The notes under the pieces are model-generated. The model searched no databases. It saw only the letters and a list, made by a program, of their open reading frames with translations, and was not told the origin of the DNA. From assembly GCA_003240695.1 (NCBI GenBank), contig QFNC01000013.1, positions 1-64,000 on the forward strand: 64,000 nt of DNA, given 5' to 3'. Position 1 is the stretch's first letter. Each line of letters starts with the position of its first letter. Of this stretch, positions 8,960-17,831 are shown piece after piece. The stretch comes from Pseudoxanthomonas suwonensis. Its GTDB lineage: Bacteria > Pseudomonadota > Gammaproteobacteria > Xanthomonadales > Xanthomonadaceae. Both the position numbers and the translations under genes were made by a program.

Positions 8960-10866
8960 CGATCGCGATGCGCCTGTGCATGCTGCTGTGCGCCTGCCTG
9001 CTGGGCAGCGGCTGCGTCAGCCTGTCGTCGGCGCAGCGGCAGCGGGTGGAGCAGCTGGTGCAGGCCACCCGTTCGGACCAGCTGGATTGCCACGCGGCCG
9101 ATGCCTGCGCACGCCCTTCGCCGTTGCGCGATCTGGTGCCGGTTGCCGATCCGGCCGCAAGCGCGGAGCAGCCGCGTCATCAGGTGCTGATTCTCGATTA
9201 CGGCCAGGACGCGATGCTGGCCCGACTCAACCTGATCCGCAGCGCCACGACCCGCATCGATCTGCAGACCTACATCTTCGACGAGGACGACGCCGGTCAT
9301 CTGTTCCTGGACGAACTGATGGCAGCCGCGCGGCGCGGCGTGCAGGTACGGGTGCTGGTGGATCAGCTGTCTGCGCTGAAACGGGTACAGACGCTGGCCG
9401 CGCTGGCCGGCGCGCATCGCAACTTCGAGATCCGCATCTTCAATCCGGTGCTCGATCGGGCCCGCATCAGCTACCCGATGTATGTGCTGGCGGCGGCGTG
9501 CTGCTGGCGACGGCTGAACCAGCGCATGCACAACAAGCTGCTGCTGATCGATGGCGCGATCGGCATCACCGGCGGCCGCAACTACCAGGACGACTACTAC
9601 GATTGGAACGCCGTCTACAACTTCCGCGACCGCGACCTGCTGGTGGCCGGGCCGGCGGTGCAGGACATGCAGGTCAGCTTCGAAGCCTACTGGAGCGCCC
9701 GCCGCACCCGTCCGGTGCATCTGCTGGGTGACGTGGGTCGGCACCTGCTGGCCAACGGCGTGCCGTCGATCGAGCATCACGCCTTCCAGCATCCCGAGCG
9801 CGTGGCTGCCATGGCCCGCGATGCCGACGACGCGCAGCTGGTGCGCCAACGGCTGGTGGATGCGGCGATCCCGGTGGGGGCCGTGCAGTTCATCGCCGAC
9901 CTTCCCGACAAGCACCAGCGCGACGAGCCCGCGATGGCGGCCGCGACCCGCGGCCTGCGCGAGCTGGTGGACGGCACACAGAAGGAATTGCTGCTGCAGA
10001 CACCCTATCTGGTGCTGTCGGACGAGGCCCAGGCGATGTTCCGGCAGCTGCATGCGCGCGCGCAGCCGCCGCGCGTGGTGGTGTCCACCAACAGCCTGGC
10101 TGCCACCGATTCGTTCATCACCTACGCGCTGTCGTACAAGTACAAGCGGCGCTATCTGCGCGAATTCGGCTTCACCATCCACGAATACAAGCCGTTTCCC
10201 GAAGACGCACCGGTGGACGTGGATGCGACCGGCGCCATCGACATCGCCTGGGACGCGGATGGCAACCCGATCATCGGGCCTGCGGCACTGCGGCCGGAGC
10301 GTCCGTCGTCGCGCCCGCCGTTGTCGCGCGAATACTCCGCACTGCGCTATGCCGGCATCGCCGTGAACCGGCGCGTACCGCTGCAGCGCGCCGGGGTACG
10401 CATCGGCCTGCATGCCAAGTCGATGGTGGTGGACGGCGCGATCGGCATGGTCGGCACCCACAACTTCGACCCGCGCGGCGACCACTACAACACCGAAAGC
10501 GCGGTGGTGATCGCCGATGCGCGCTTCGCCAGCGCATTGGCCGACAGCATCCGCCGCGACATCGCCCCGGAAAACAGCTGGGTGATCGCCCGTCGCGACA
10601 AGTTTCCGGTGTTCTCGGGCCTGGATTATTCGCTGGGCAAGGTGTCCGAGCAGCTGCCGCTGTTCGACCTGTGGCCGTTCCGCTACGCCACCAGTTACCA
10701 GTTCGAACGCAGTGCCCGCTGCCCGATGCCGGTGCCGCCGGAGCATCCGCAGTTCCGCCAGTGCCACCGGCCGGTCGGCGATTTTCCGGAAGTGGCGCTG
10801 GGCCTGAAATCGGTGCTGACCCGCATCGTCACCGCATTCGGTTCCGGCCTGGCGCCGATTTTGTAA
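8956..10866 (+). CDS. Phospholipase D-family lipoprotein (cardiolipin synthase-like)
   Basis: A 636-residue protein with a lipoprotein signal (LLGSGC, Cys20), so likely periplasmic and membrane-tethered. It has two HKD phosphodiesterase motifs: MHNKLLLIDG with His192/Lys194/Asp199 and LHAKSMVVDG with His486/Lys488/Asp493. Each is followed by the GG/GT-N motif (GGRNYQDDYYD, GTHNFDPRG). Duplicate HKD motifs and length are typical of bacterial PLD proteins annotated as cardiolipin synthase C-like (ClsC, which works on phosphatidylethanolamine and phosphatidylglycerol). Whether this enzyme makes cardiolipin or hydrolyses lipid is not clear. It is coupled to the YceI gene by ATGA. Confidence 0.82.
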   Translation: MTIAMRLCMLLCACLLGSGCVSLSSAQRQRVEQLVQATRSDQLDCHAADACARPSPLRDLVPVADPAASAEQPRHQVLILDYGQDAMLARLNLIRSATTRIDLQTYIFDEDDAGHLFLDELMAAARRGVQVRVLVDQLSALKRVQTLAALAGAHRNFEIRIFNPVLDRARISYPMYVLAAACCWRRLNQRMHNKLLLIDGAIGITGGRNYQDDYYDWNAVYNFRDRDLLVAGPAVQDMQVSFEAYWSARRTRPVHLLGDVGRHLLANGVPSIEHHAFQHPERVAAMARDADDAQLVRQRLVDAAIPVGAVQFIADLPDKHQRDEPAMAAATRGLRELVDGTQKELLLQTPYLVLSDEAQAMFRQLHARAQPPRVVVSTNSLAATDSFITYALSYKYKRRYLREFGFTIHEYKPFPEDAPVDVDATGAIDIAWDADGNPIIGPAALRPERPSSRPPLSREYSALRYAGIAVNRRVPLQRAGVRIGLHAKSMVVDGAIGMVGTHNFDPRGDHYNTESAVVIADARFASALADSIRRDIAPENSWVIARRDKFPVFSGLDYSLGKVSEQLPLFDLWPFRYATSYQFERSARCPMPVPPEHPQFRQCHRPVGDFPEVALGLKSVLTRIVTAFGSGLAPIL

Positions 10867-10870
10867 CGGC

Positions 10871-12193
10871 ATGACGATGACGTCCGACTCTGACCGCAAC
10901 CCATCGTCGGCTCCATTGCGGGTGCTGGTGCTCGGCGCGCACGGGTTCATCGGTACCGGCATCGTCGCTGCACTGCGCCGTCACGGCATGTCGGTGTGCA
11001 GCGTGGTGCGTGGCGATGGCGGGCACGTCGGGCCAGACCGGATCGGCGTAGACCTGTCACGCATGTGCACGCCCGAGCACTGGCTGCCGCTGCTGCAGGA
11101 CGTCGATGCGGTGGTGAATGCCGCCGGGATCCTGCGCGAATCGTCACACCATGATTTCGAAGCGATCCACCTCGCCGCTCCGCTGGCGCTGGCCCAAGCC
11201 TGCCGGCAGCTGGGCATCCACCGGTTCGTGCAGATCTCCGCTCTGGGCGATCCGGCCGATGGCGAGTTCATCGCATCCAAGCATCGTTTCGATGTGCAGT
11301 TGCTGCAGGTGCTGCCATCGGCATTGGTGCTGCGGCCGTCAGTGGTCTACGCCACGGCCGGGTCCTATGGCGGCAGTTCGCTGTTGCGCGCACTGGCCGC
11401 GTTGCCTTGCGGCGTGTGGCTGCCGGGACATGGCCAATGGCGGTTGCAACCGATCAGTCTGGATGACTTGGCTGAACTGGTGCTGCGCGGACTAAGCGGT
11501 CATCGTCATGGCCTGTACGCGGTCGGTGGACCGGAAGTGCTCACCCTGCAGCAATACCAGACCCGTTGGCGGCGCTGGCTGGGCCTGCCGGGACACAGGC
11601 CGATCCGGGTGCCGATGGCGCTGATCCGCCTGCAGACCGTACTGGCAGACCGCGTCGGCGGCGGACCGATGGGCGCTGCCACCTGGCGCATGCTGCAGCG
11701 GGGCAATCTGCTGCCCGACGGCGCGCTGCAGCGCTTGCAAGCGGACTTCGACATGCAGCCGCGCACGCTGTCCGCGGTGCTGGATGCGCAACCCAGCCAC
11801 GTGCAGGACCGCTGGCATGCGCGGCTGTATCCCCTGGCCCCGCTGCTGCGACTGGGCGTGGGCGCGTTGTGGCTGTTGTCCGGCTGGGCGGGATTGTCGG
11901 CATCCGCAGCCAGCGTGCGGGCATTGATGGCGCCGTTGCACTGGCCGCAAACGGCATCCATTCTGCTGGCGCGTGGCTCGGGCATGGTGGATGTGCTGCT
12001 GGGTCTGTGGCTGCTGGGTCCGTGGCGCCCGCGATGGGCCGTGGACCTGATGCTGCTCAGCGTGCTGCTGTACACCGCATTCTTCGGCATCTTGCTGCCG
12101 GCGCAGTGGCTGGACCCGTTGGGCGGCTTGGCGAAGAACCTGGTGATCCTGCCGGCGTTGCTGGTGCTGCGGGTCCTGCTGGAGCGCCGCTAG
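10871..12193 (+). CDS. Atypical SDR oxidoreductase fused to a DoxX-like membrane domain
   Basis: A 440-residue two-domain protein. Residues about 15-290 are an extended/atypical short-chain dehydrogenase: NAD(P)-binding LVLGAHGFIGTGIV, NAAGIL, and an active-site region with SALGDP. The classical YxxxK is replaced by SKHRFDV, as in NmrA-like or complex I-associated atypical SDRs. Residues about 310-440 have four hydrophobic helices of DoxX type. The same fusion occurs in other proteobacteria. Substrate unknown; membrane location likely. The next gene begins immediately after the stop, so the two are co-transcribed. Confidence 0.72.
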   Translation: MTMTSDSDRNPSSAPLRVLVLGAHGFIGTGIVAALRRHGMSVCSVVRGDGGHVGPDRIGVDLSRMCTPEHWLPLLQDVDAVVNAAGILRESSHHDFEAIHLAAPLALAQACRQLGIHRFVQISALGDPADGEFIASKHRFDVQLLQVLPSALVLRPSVVYATAGSYGGSSLLRALAALPCGVWLPGHGQWRLQPISLDDLAELVLRGLSGHRHGLYAVGGPEVLTLQQYQTRWRRWLGLPGHRPIRVPMALIRLQTVLADRVGGGPMGAATWRMLQRGNLLPDGALQRLQADFDMQPRTLSAVLDAQPSHVQDRWHARLYPLAPLLRLGVGALWLLSGWAGLSASAASVRALMAPLHWPQTASILLARGSGMVDVLLGLWLLGPWRPRWAVDLMLLSVLLYTAFFGILLPAQWLDPLGGLAKNLVILPALLVLRVLLERR

Positions 12194-12661
12194 ATGCCGC
12201 TGTATCTGTGGGTGAAATGGATTCACGTCGTCTCGTCCACGGTGCTGTTCGGCACCGGCATGGGGATCGCGTTTTTCATGTGGATGGCGCACCGGCGCGG
12301 CGATGTACGGGTGATCGCCGCGACCGCGCGGCTGGTGGTACTGGCCGACAGCGTTTTCACGGCGCCAGCGGTGCTGGTGCAGTTCGGCAGCGGGTTGTGG
12401 CTGCTGCATCTCACCGGTTTCACCCTGACCACCCGCTGGGTGCTGTGGGCGCTGGCGTTGTTCGTGTTCGTGGGCGCGTGCTGGTTGCCGGTGGTCTGGC
12501 TGCAATGGCGAGCGCGCAATCTGGCCGAAGCGGCGGTGGTTGCGGATGTACCCCTGCCCGCAGCCTATTTCCGGGTGATGCGCTGGTGGTTCTGGCTGGG
12601 ATGGCCAGCGTTCGGCAGCGTGCTGGCGATCTTCTGGCTGATGGTGGCCAAGCCGGGGTAG
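12194..12661 (+). CDS. DUF2269-family integral membrane protein
   Basis: A 155-residue protein with four predicted transmembrane helices. The N-terminal LWVKWIHVVSSTVLFGTG is the hallmark of DUF2269 proteins (His in helix 1). It directly abuts the SDR-DoxX gene (no gap), and that pairing is recurrent in proteobacteria, suggesting a shared redox-related membrane function. The role is otherwise unknown. Confidence 0.75.
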   Translation: MPLYLWVKWIHVVSSTVLFGTGMGIAFFMWMAHRRGDVRVIAATARLVVLADSVFTAPAVLVQFGSGLWLLHLTGFTLTTRWVLWALALFVFVGACWLPVVWLQWRARNLAEAAVVADVPLPAAYFRVMRWWFWLGWPAFGSVLAIFWLMVAKPG

Positions 12662-12680
12662 GCGCGATCGAAGGACGTCA

Positions 12681-13139
12681 TCACGGCTCGCCGATGTCTT
12701 CGTTCCACAGCTGCGGATGCGCGGCGATCCAGTCGCCGAGCATGGCGATGCATTCGTCATCCTGCAGATCGATCACCCGCACGCCGGCCTCGCGCAGCCA
12801 CTCGATGCCGCCGGAAAAGTTCACCGATTCGCCCACCACCACGGTGCCGATGTTGAACTGCCGCACCAGTCCGCTGCAGTACCAGCACGGCGCCAGCGTG
12901 GTCACCATGATGGTGTTGCGGTAGTCGCGCTGGCGACCGGCCTTGCGGAAGGCATCGGTTTCGCCGTGGATGGAGGGATCGTCTTCCTGCACGCGGCGGT
13001 TGTGGCCGCAGCCCAGCAGCACGCCGTCATCACGGTACAGTGCCGCCCCGATCGGAATGCCGCCTTCGGCCAGACCCTGGCGGGCTTCGGCGACGGCGGT
13101 GGCCAGCAGGGCGCGGTGGTCGGGCGTGGCGAGGGTCAT
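12681..13139 (-). CDS. Nucleoside/cytosine deaminase (CDA fold)
   Basis: A 152-residue zinc-dependent deaminase. The HxE motif HGETDAF (His zinc ligand, catalytic Glu) and PCxxC motif APCWYCSG supply the zinc site. The surrounding text (EGGIPIGAALYRDDG; NRRVQEDDPS) is closer to yeast-type cytosine deaminase and related small-molecule deaminases than to tRNA adenosine deaminase TadA. A substrate such as cytosine, guanine or creatinine-like compounds is possible. The ATG at 13139 is preferred to an upstream in-frame start because it directly precedes the conserved domain. Divergent from ubiE with only 68 bp between. Confidence 0.82.
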   Translation of the reverse strand: MTLATPDHRALLATAVAEARQGLAEGGIPIGAALYRDDGVLLGCGHNRRVQEDDPSIHGETDAFRKAGRQRDYRNTIMVTTLAPCWYCSGLVRQFNIGTVVVGESVNFSGGIEWLREAGVRVIDLQDDECIAMLGDWIAAHPQLWNEDIGEP

Positions 13140-13207
13140 GGTCGATGCGCGGCGGCGGAAACGTACACGATACCGGTTCAACACGCCCGAGGTGCAATAA
13201 TCCGCGC

Positions 13208-13984
13208 ATGACCAGTTCACGCGACCACCGAACCGGCGATGCCGCCGACACCACCCACTTCGGCTTCCGCGACGTGCCGCGCGGCCAGAAACAGAAGCTG
13301 GTGGGCGAGGTGTTCACCTCCGTGGCCGGCAACTACGACGTGATGAACGACCTGATGAGTCTGGGCATCCATCGCTTGTGGAAGCGCTATTTCGTGTCCA
13401 CCGCGCAGGTGCAGCGGGGCGATGCGGTGCTGGATCTGGCCGGCGGCACCGGCGACATCGCCGCGCTGCTGAAGCCGCGGGTGGGCGATGCCGGCCGCAT
13501 CGTGCTGGGCGACATCAATGGCGCCATGCTGAAGACCGGCCGCGACCGCCTGACCGACCGCGGCCTGGTGCAGGGGCTGGAGTACGTGCAGTGCAACGCC
13601 GAGGCGCTGCCGTTTCCCGATGCCAGCTTCGATCTTGTCACGATTGCCTTCGGCCTGCGCAACGTCACCGACAAGGACGCCGCGCTGCGCGAGATGCTGC
13701 GGGTGCTGAAGGTGGGCGGACAGGCGCGCGTGCTGGAGTTCTCCGAGGTCACCGCCGACTGGTTCCGCCCGCTGTACGACTTCCATGGCTTCCAGGTGCT
13801 GCCGCGGTTGGGTCGGCTGATTGCCGGCGATGCCGACAGCTACCGCTACCTGGCCGAATCGATCCGCAAGCATCCGCCGCAGCAGCAATTGCAGGACATG
13901 ATGCAGGCCGCCGGCTTTGCGCGCTGCGGCTATCGCAATCTCAACGCCGGCATCGTGGCCATCCATACCGGCCACAAGACCTGA
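13208..13984 (+). CDS. ubiE: Demethylubiquinone/demethylmenaquinone C-methyltransferase UbiE
   Basis: A 258-residue class I SAM methyltransferase that methylates the quinone ring (2-octaprenyl-6-methoxy-benzoquinol) in ubiquinone synthesis. Motif I is VLDLAGGTGDIA, with the family signatures YDVMNDLMSLGIHRLWK and RVLKVGGQARVLEFS plus the NAGIVAIHTG end. The length matches UbiE/COQ5. The N-terminal 20 residues (DHRTGDAADTTHFGF) carry the usual THFGFRDV start of the family, supporting ATG 13208. Confidence 0.95.
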   Translation: MTSSRDHRTGDAADTTHFGFRDVPRGQKQKLVGEVFTSVAGNYDVMNDLMSLGIHRLWKRYFVSTAQVQRGDAVLDLAGGTGDIAALLKPRVGDAGRIVLGDINGAMLKTGRDRLTDRGLVQGLEYVQCNAEALPFPDASFDLVTIAFGLRNVTDKDAALREMLRVLKVGGQARVLEFSEVTADWFRPLYDFHGFQVLPRLGRLIAGDADSYRYLAESIRKHPPQQQLQDMMQAAGFARCGYRNLNAGIVAIHTGHKT

Positions 13985-14060
13985 ACCGGCATCCGCCCGC
14001 CCATGCGGGCTGAACGGCTGGCCGGTACACTCGGCGGTCCGTTCCCCCGAGTGTCGTCCC

Positions 14061-16094
14061 ATGCGTCGTTCCCTGCTGCTGCTGTCCCTCAGTGCCTGCC
14101 TGACCGCCGGCTGTTCCGGTGATCCTGCCACGCCTGCACCGGGAGCGACGCCCGGCAAGTCGGCCGCTGCAACCGCTGCCACGCCGCGCGACGCCATCCA
14201 CGACGAATACACCTACGCGCAGCCGGACCAGGTCCAGATCACCGATCTGGTGCTGGATCTGGCCCTGGATTTCGCCGCGAAAACGCTGTCGGGCAGCGCC
14301 ACCTACACGCTGGACTGGAAGGACACCAGCGCCACCGAACTGGTCCTGGACACGCGCGATCTGACCATCGCCAAGGTCGAGGCGGAAGCTGCCGGCGGCG
14401 ATTGGACTCCGTTGCAGTTCACCCTGGCCGATGCCGACAAGACCCTGGGCAGCAAGCTGACCATCCAGACCCCGGAACGTCCGGCCAAGGTGCGGGTGAC
14501 CTACACCACCTCGCCGCAGGCCTCGGGGTTGCAGTGGCTGACCGCGGCACAGACCCAGGGCAAGCAGGGGCCCTTCATGTTCAGCCAGTCGCAGCAAATC
14601 CACGCACGTTCGTGGGTGCCGCTGCAGGACACCCCGCAGGTGCGCTTCACCTACAGTGCCCGGGTCATGGCCCCGACCGATGCCATGGTGCTGATGAGTG
14701 CCGACAACGATCCGGCGGCCGCGCGCGACGGCGACTACAGCTTCACCATGCCGCAGCGGATTCCCTCGTACCTGCTGGCGATCGCGGCCGGCGATCTGGT
14801 GTTCAAGCCGATCAGCGGCCGCAGCGGCGTGTGGGCCGAACCGGGCATGGTGGACAAGGCCGTGACCGAATTCGCCGACACCGAAAAGATGATCCAGACC
14901 GCCGAACAGCTGTACGGTCCGTACCGCTGGGATCGCTACGACATCCTGGTGCTGCCGCCGTCCTTCCCCTACGGCGGCATGGAGAATCCGCGCCTCACCT
15001 TCGCCACGCCCACGGTGATCACCGGCGACAAGTCGCTGGTGTCGCTGGTGGCGCACGAGCTGGCACACAGCTGGTCGGGCAATCTGGTCACCTTCGCCAC
15101 ACCCAGGGACGGCTGGTTGAACGAGGGCATGACCAGTTACGTGGAAAACCGCCTGGTCGAGGCGCTGTACGGCAAGGAGCGCGCGAACATGGATTACGTG
15201 ATCGCACGCAACGAACTGGAACGCGAATTCAGGACGCTGAATCCGAAACTGCAGGCGCTGGCGCTGCGCCCCGGCGACGTGGCCGATCCGGACGATGCCA
15301 GTTCGTCCACCAATTACGACAAGGGCGCGTGGTTCCTGCAGGCGTTGGAGGACCGCTTCGGCCGCGCCGATTTCGACGCCTTCCTGAAGGGCTATTTCGA
15401 TCATTTCGCCTTCCAGAGCATTCCCACCACCACCTTCATCGCCTACGCGAAGGAACATCTGCTGGACAAGCATCCCGGCAAGATGACCCCCGAACAGCTG
15501 GAGGCCTGGATCTACGAACCGGGCATTCCCGCCGATGCACCTCGAGCGCTGTCGCCGGAATTGGGATACGTGGATTCGGCCCGCATCGCATGGCAGGGCA
15601 GCGGCAAGCTGCCGCCGAAACAGCTGACCGCTGCGTGGAGCACGCAGCAATGGGTGCATTTCCTGGAAGGCATGCCGGAAACGCTGTCGGCCGAACAGAT
15701 GCAGCAGCTCGACCAGGCCTATGCGTTCACCGGCACCTCCAATGGCGAAATCGCGCAGCGCTGGTATCCGCTGGCGGTGCGCAGCCAATACCACCCCGCC
15801 GACGCGAAAATGGCCGAATTCCTGCAGGGCATCGGCCGGCGCAAACTGATCATGCCCACCTACGAAGCGCTGGTGGCCACGCCGGACGGACTGGCGCTGG
15901 CCAAGTCGATTTTCGCCAAGGCCCAGCCCGGATATCACCCGATCACCACGCAGACGGTGCAGAACACCATCGACGAAGCCAAGCCGTTGGCGCGTCCGGC
16001 TGCACCGGCGACACCCGCACCAGTGACCGTGCCGGCGCCGGCCGATGGCGCTGCTGCACCGGACGCGGCCACGCTGCCGTCATCGGGAACCTGA
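14061..16094 (+). CDS. M1-family zinc aminopeptidase, lipoprotein
   Basis: A 677-residue exported aminopeptidase. A lipoprotein signal (SACLTAGC) gives an acylated Cys near residue 18, followed by an Ala/Pro/Thr linker. The M1 fold follows: GGMEN exopeptidase motif at 305-309 (YGGMENPRL), zinc site H332-E333-L-A-H336 and Glu355 in WLNEGMTSY (HExxH-18-E), and a Tyr/Asp-containing tail. The domain arrangement after the catalytic core (armadillo-like C-terminus) and size resemble the leukotriene A4 hydrolase/aminopeptidase B subgroup. It likely trims peptides in the periplasm. An alpha/beta hydrolase and a lipoprotein gene follow tightly on the same strand. Confidence 0.88.
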   Translation: MRRSLLLLSLSACLTAGCSGDPATPAPGATPGKSAAATAATPRDAIHDEYTYAQPDQVQITDLVLDLALDFAAKTLSGSATYTLDWKDTSATELVLDTRDLTIAKVEAEAAGGDWTPLQFTLADADKTLGSKLTIQTPERPAKVRVTYTTSPQASGLQWLTAAQTQGKQGPFMFSQSQQIHARSWVPLQDTPQVRFTYSARVMAPTDAMVLMSADNDPAAARDGDYSFTMPQRIPSYLLAIAAGDLVFKPISGRSGVWAEPGMVDKAVTEFADTEKMIQTAEQLYGPYRWDRYDILVLPPSFPYGGMENPRLTFATPTVITGDKSLVSLVAHELAHSWSGNLVTFATPRDGWLNEGMTSYVENRLVEALYGKERANMDYVIARNELEREFRTLNPKLQALALRPGDVADPDDASSSTNYDKGAWFLQALEDRFGRADFDAFLKGYFDHFAFQSIPTTTFIAYAKEHLLDKHPGKMTPEQLEAWIYEPGIPADAPRALSPELGYVDSARIAWQGSGKLPPKQLTAAWSTQQWVHFLEGMPETLSAEQMQQLDQAYAFTGTSNGEIAQRWYPLAVRSQYHPADAKMAEFLQGIGRRKLIMPTYEALVATPDGLALAKSIFAKAQPGYHPITTQTVQNTIDEAKPLARPAAPATPAPVTVPAPADGAAAPDAATLPSSGT

Positions 16095-16097
16095 TCC

Positions 16098-17075
16098 TTG
16101 CCGAACACGCGGCCACTGCGATGGCGGATCGCGGCCGGGTTGCTGGCCGTCATCGTCATTGCCGTGGCCGTATTGCTGTGGCGCGATCCGTACACGATCA
16201 TCCGCGGCGAATTCGCCCGCCAGCGCATCGCCGCCGGTCTGCGCATCGGCCACGTGCAAGCCGCGGGCCACCAGTGGACCTATGCCCAACGCGATGCCGA
16301 CGCAGCCGATGCGCCGGTCATCGTGATGATCCACGGCTTCACCGGCGGCAAGGAAAACTGGTATCCGCTGGCCCGACGCCTGCGTGGACAGTACCGGCTG
16401 GTCATTCCCGACCTGCCGGGCTGGGGCGATTCACAGCGCAAACCCGATGGCGATTATGGCTACCTGGAACAGGCCGACCGGGTGGCCGATTTCATTGCCA
16501 CGGTGTCGCCCGACCGGCAGGTGGTGCTGCTGGGGCATTCCATGGGGGGTGGCATCGCCGCGCTGGTGGCGGCCCGTTATCCGGATCGCGTGGTGCGCGT
16601 GGGTCTGCTGGATGCGGCCGGCGTCCGCTTCCGCGACAACCGCTTCGGCGAGCAGGTGCTGGCCGGCCAGAATCCGTTCGGCGTGCACGATGCCGCCAGC
16701 CTGGACACCTATCTGGAAACGGTGTTCCATCAGGCCGATGCCAGACCATGGCTGCCGTGGCCGGCGTCCAGCATCTACATCAACCGTCGCCGCGGCGATG
16801 CCGCCTTCGAGCAGCACGTGCTGGACGGCATCGGGCGCGGCGAGTTCGCCTTCGCGCCCGGCGCGGCCGCACGCCACATCCGCCAGCCGACGCTGCTGCT
16901 GTGGTGCGCGCAGGATGCCGTGATCGATGCCAGCGCGATGGGCCTGTATGCCGAACGCATCCCGCAGGCGATGCAGGTGCTGCTGGAGGGCTGCGGGCAC
17001 ATGTCGCTGGTGGAGCAGCCCGATGCCGTGGCATCCGCCGTGCAGATGCTGATCGAACGAGGACAACCCCGATGA
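16098..17075 (+). CDS. Membrane-anchored alpha/beta hydrolase
   Basis: A 325-residue alpha/beta-fold hydrolase with an N-terminal membrane helix (residues 10-29). The oxyanion motif is MIHGFTGGKENW, the nucleophile elbow is GHSMGGG, and the likely catalytic His is in GCGHMSLVEQP. The acid is probably in WCAQDAVID. It resembles MhpC-like lipases/esterases; the substrate is unknown. The start appears to be TTG at 16098, three bases after the aminopeptidase stop, because no ATG or GTG lies upstream of the helix in this frame. It overlaps the following lipoprotein gene by ATGA. Confidence 0.78.
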   Translation: MPNTRPLRWRIAAGLLAVIVIAVAVLLWRDPYTIIRGEFARQRIAAGLRIGHVQAAGHQWTYAQRDADAADAPVIVMIHGFTGGKENWYPLARRLRGQYRLVIPDLPGWGDSQRKPDGDYGYLEQADRVADFIATVSPDRQVVLLGHSMGGGIAALVAARYPDRVVRVGLLDAAGVRFRDNRFGEQVLAGQNPFGVHDAASLDTYLETVFHQADARPWLPWPASSIYINRRRGDAAFEQHVLDGIGRGEFAFAPGAAARHIRQPTLLLWCAQDAVIDASAMGLYAERIPQAMQVLLEGCGHMSLVEQPDAVASAVQMLIERGQPR

Positions 17076-17803
17076 ACCGCACAACCCGTTTGCTGATCGC
17101 GGCTTGCCTGGCCGTGTCGCTGTCGTCCTGCAACAAGGCCGATCCGGCCGCCGATGCCGAACGAGATGCCGCAGCGCATGCAGCGGCCGAGACGGCCGCC
17201 GGCGAGGCCGAGGCGCGCTTCAACGCGGCGGTGAAGGCCGAAGACTGGCGCATGGCCAAGGCCCATGCCGACGTGCTGCTGGCGGCACATCCCGGCACCG
17301 ATGCGGCCGATCGGGTGCAGGCGCAATTCGCCGACATCAAGGCCAAGGCGGATGCCGCGAAGGAAAGCGCACGCCTGGCGGCGCTGTGGACCTACAACAC
17401 CCAAGCGGTGAAAAGCGGCAAACAGCTGTCGGCATCGCTGTATTCGGACAAACCGGTCGGCACCGGCGACGGCAGGACCTCGCCGGTGCGGCTGATTTTC
17501 CGCGACCATCCCGAATGGGGGCGCAGCAGCTATCTGGTGCTGGAATCAGGCGATTTCGATTGCCGCGGCGGCTGCACGGTCGCCATTACCATCGATGGCG
17601 AACGCAAACGCACGCTGCCCGGTTCGCGTCCCGACACCGACGAGGCCATCGCCATGTTCATCGACGACGAGAAGGCGCTGTGGTCGATCGTGAAGCAGGC
17701 GGACACCATCGTGATCGACGTGCCGGTGAAAGGGGAAGGCAAGCAGCCGGCGCGCTTCGAGGTGGGTGGGCTGGATGCGGGGAAACTGCCGGGCTGGGAG
17801 TGA
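17072..17803 (+). CDS. Hypothetical lipoprotein with helical N-terminal domain
   Basis: A 243-residue protein. The lipoprotein signal has an acylation Cys in SLSSCNK at about residue 20. Residues 25-105 are Ala/Glu/Lys-rich and predicted helical (possible coiled coil). The rest is a beta-rich domain with DFDCRGGCTVAITIDGE and a C-terminal VDVPVKGEGKQPARFEVGGL. No family function is recognised. It forms an operon with the aminopeptidase and hydrolase. Confidence 0.65.
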   Translation: MNRTTRLLIAACLAVSLSSCNKADPAADAERDAAAHAAAETAAGEAEARFNAAVKAEDWRMAKAHADVLLAAHPGTDAADRVQAQFADIKAKADAAKESARLAALWTYNTQAVKSGKQLSASLYSDKPVGTGDGRTSPVRLIFRDHPEWGRSSYLVLESGDFDCRGGCTVAITIDGERKRTLPGSRPDTDEAIAMFIDDEKALWSIVKQADTIVIDVPVKGEGKQPARFEVGGLDAGKLPGWE

Positions 17804-17826
17804 GCGGGATCGGAATCGTCCCCGCT
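17803..17826. terminator. Hairpin between convergent lipoprotein genes
   Basis: A 6-bp perfect stem AGCGGG/CCCGCT with a 12-nt loop follows the lipoprotein stop and precedes the convergent low-GC gene. There is no T-tract, so it is only a weak terminator candidate. Confidence 0.3.
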
Positions 17827-17831
17827 TGTGA

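Noticed and set aside
8860..10962. A 700-codon minus-strand frame opposite the phospholipase D gene
   Set aside because: Shadow of a high-GC gene; no domain is recognisable and it covers both HKD motifs in antisense.
14402..17803. A 1,133-codon open frame running through the aminopeptidase and hydrolase genes
   Set aside because: It lies out of frame with two well-supported genes and is low-complexity Arg/Gly/Ala-rich text typical of high-GC shadow frames; only its last part (17072-17803) is a real gene.
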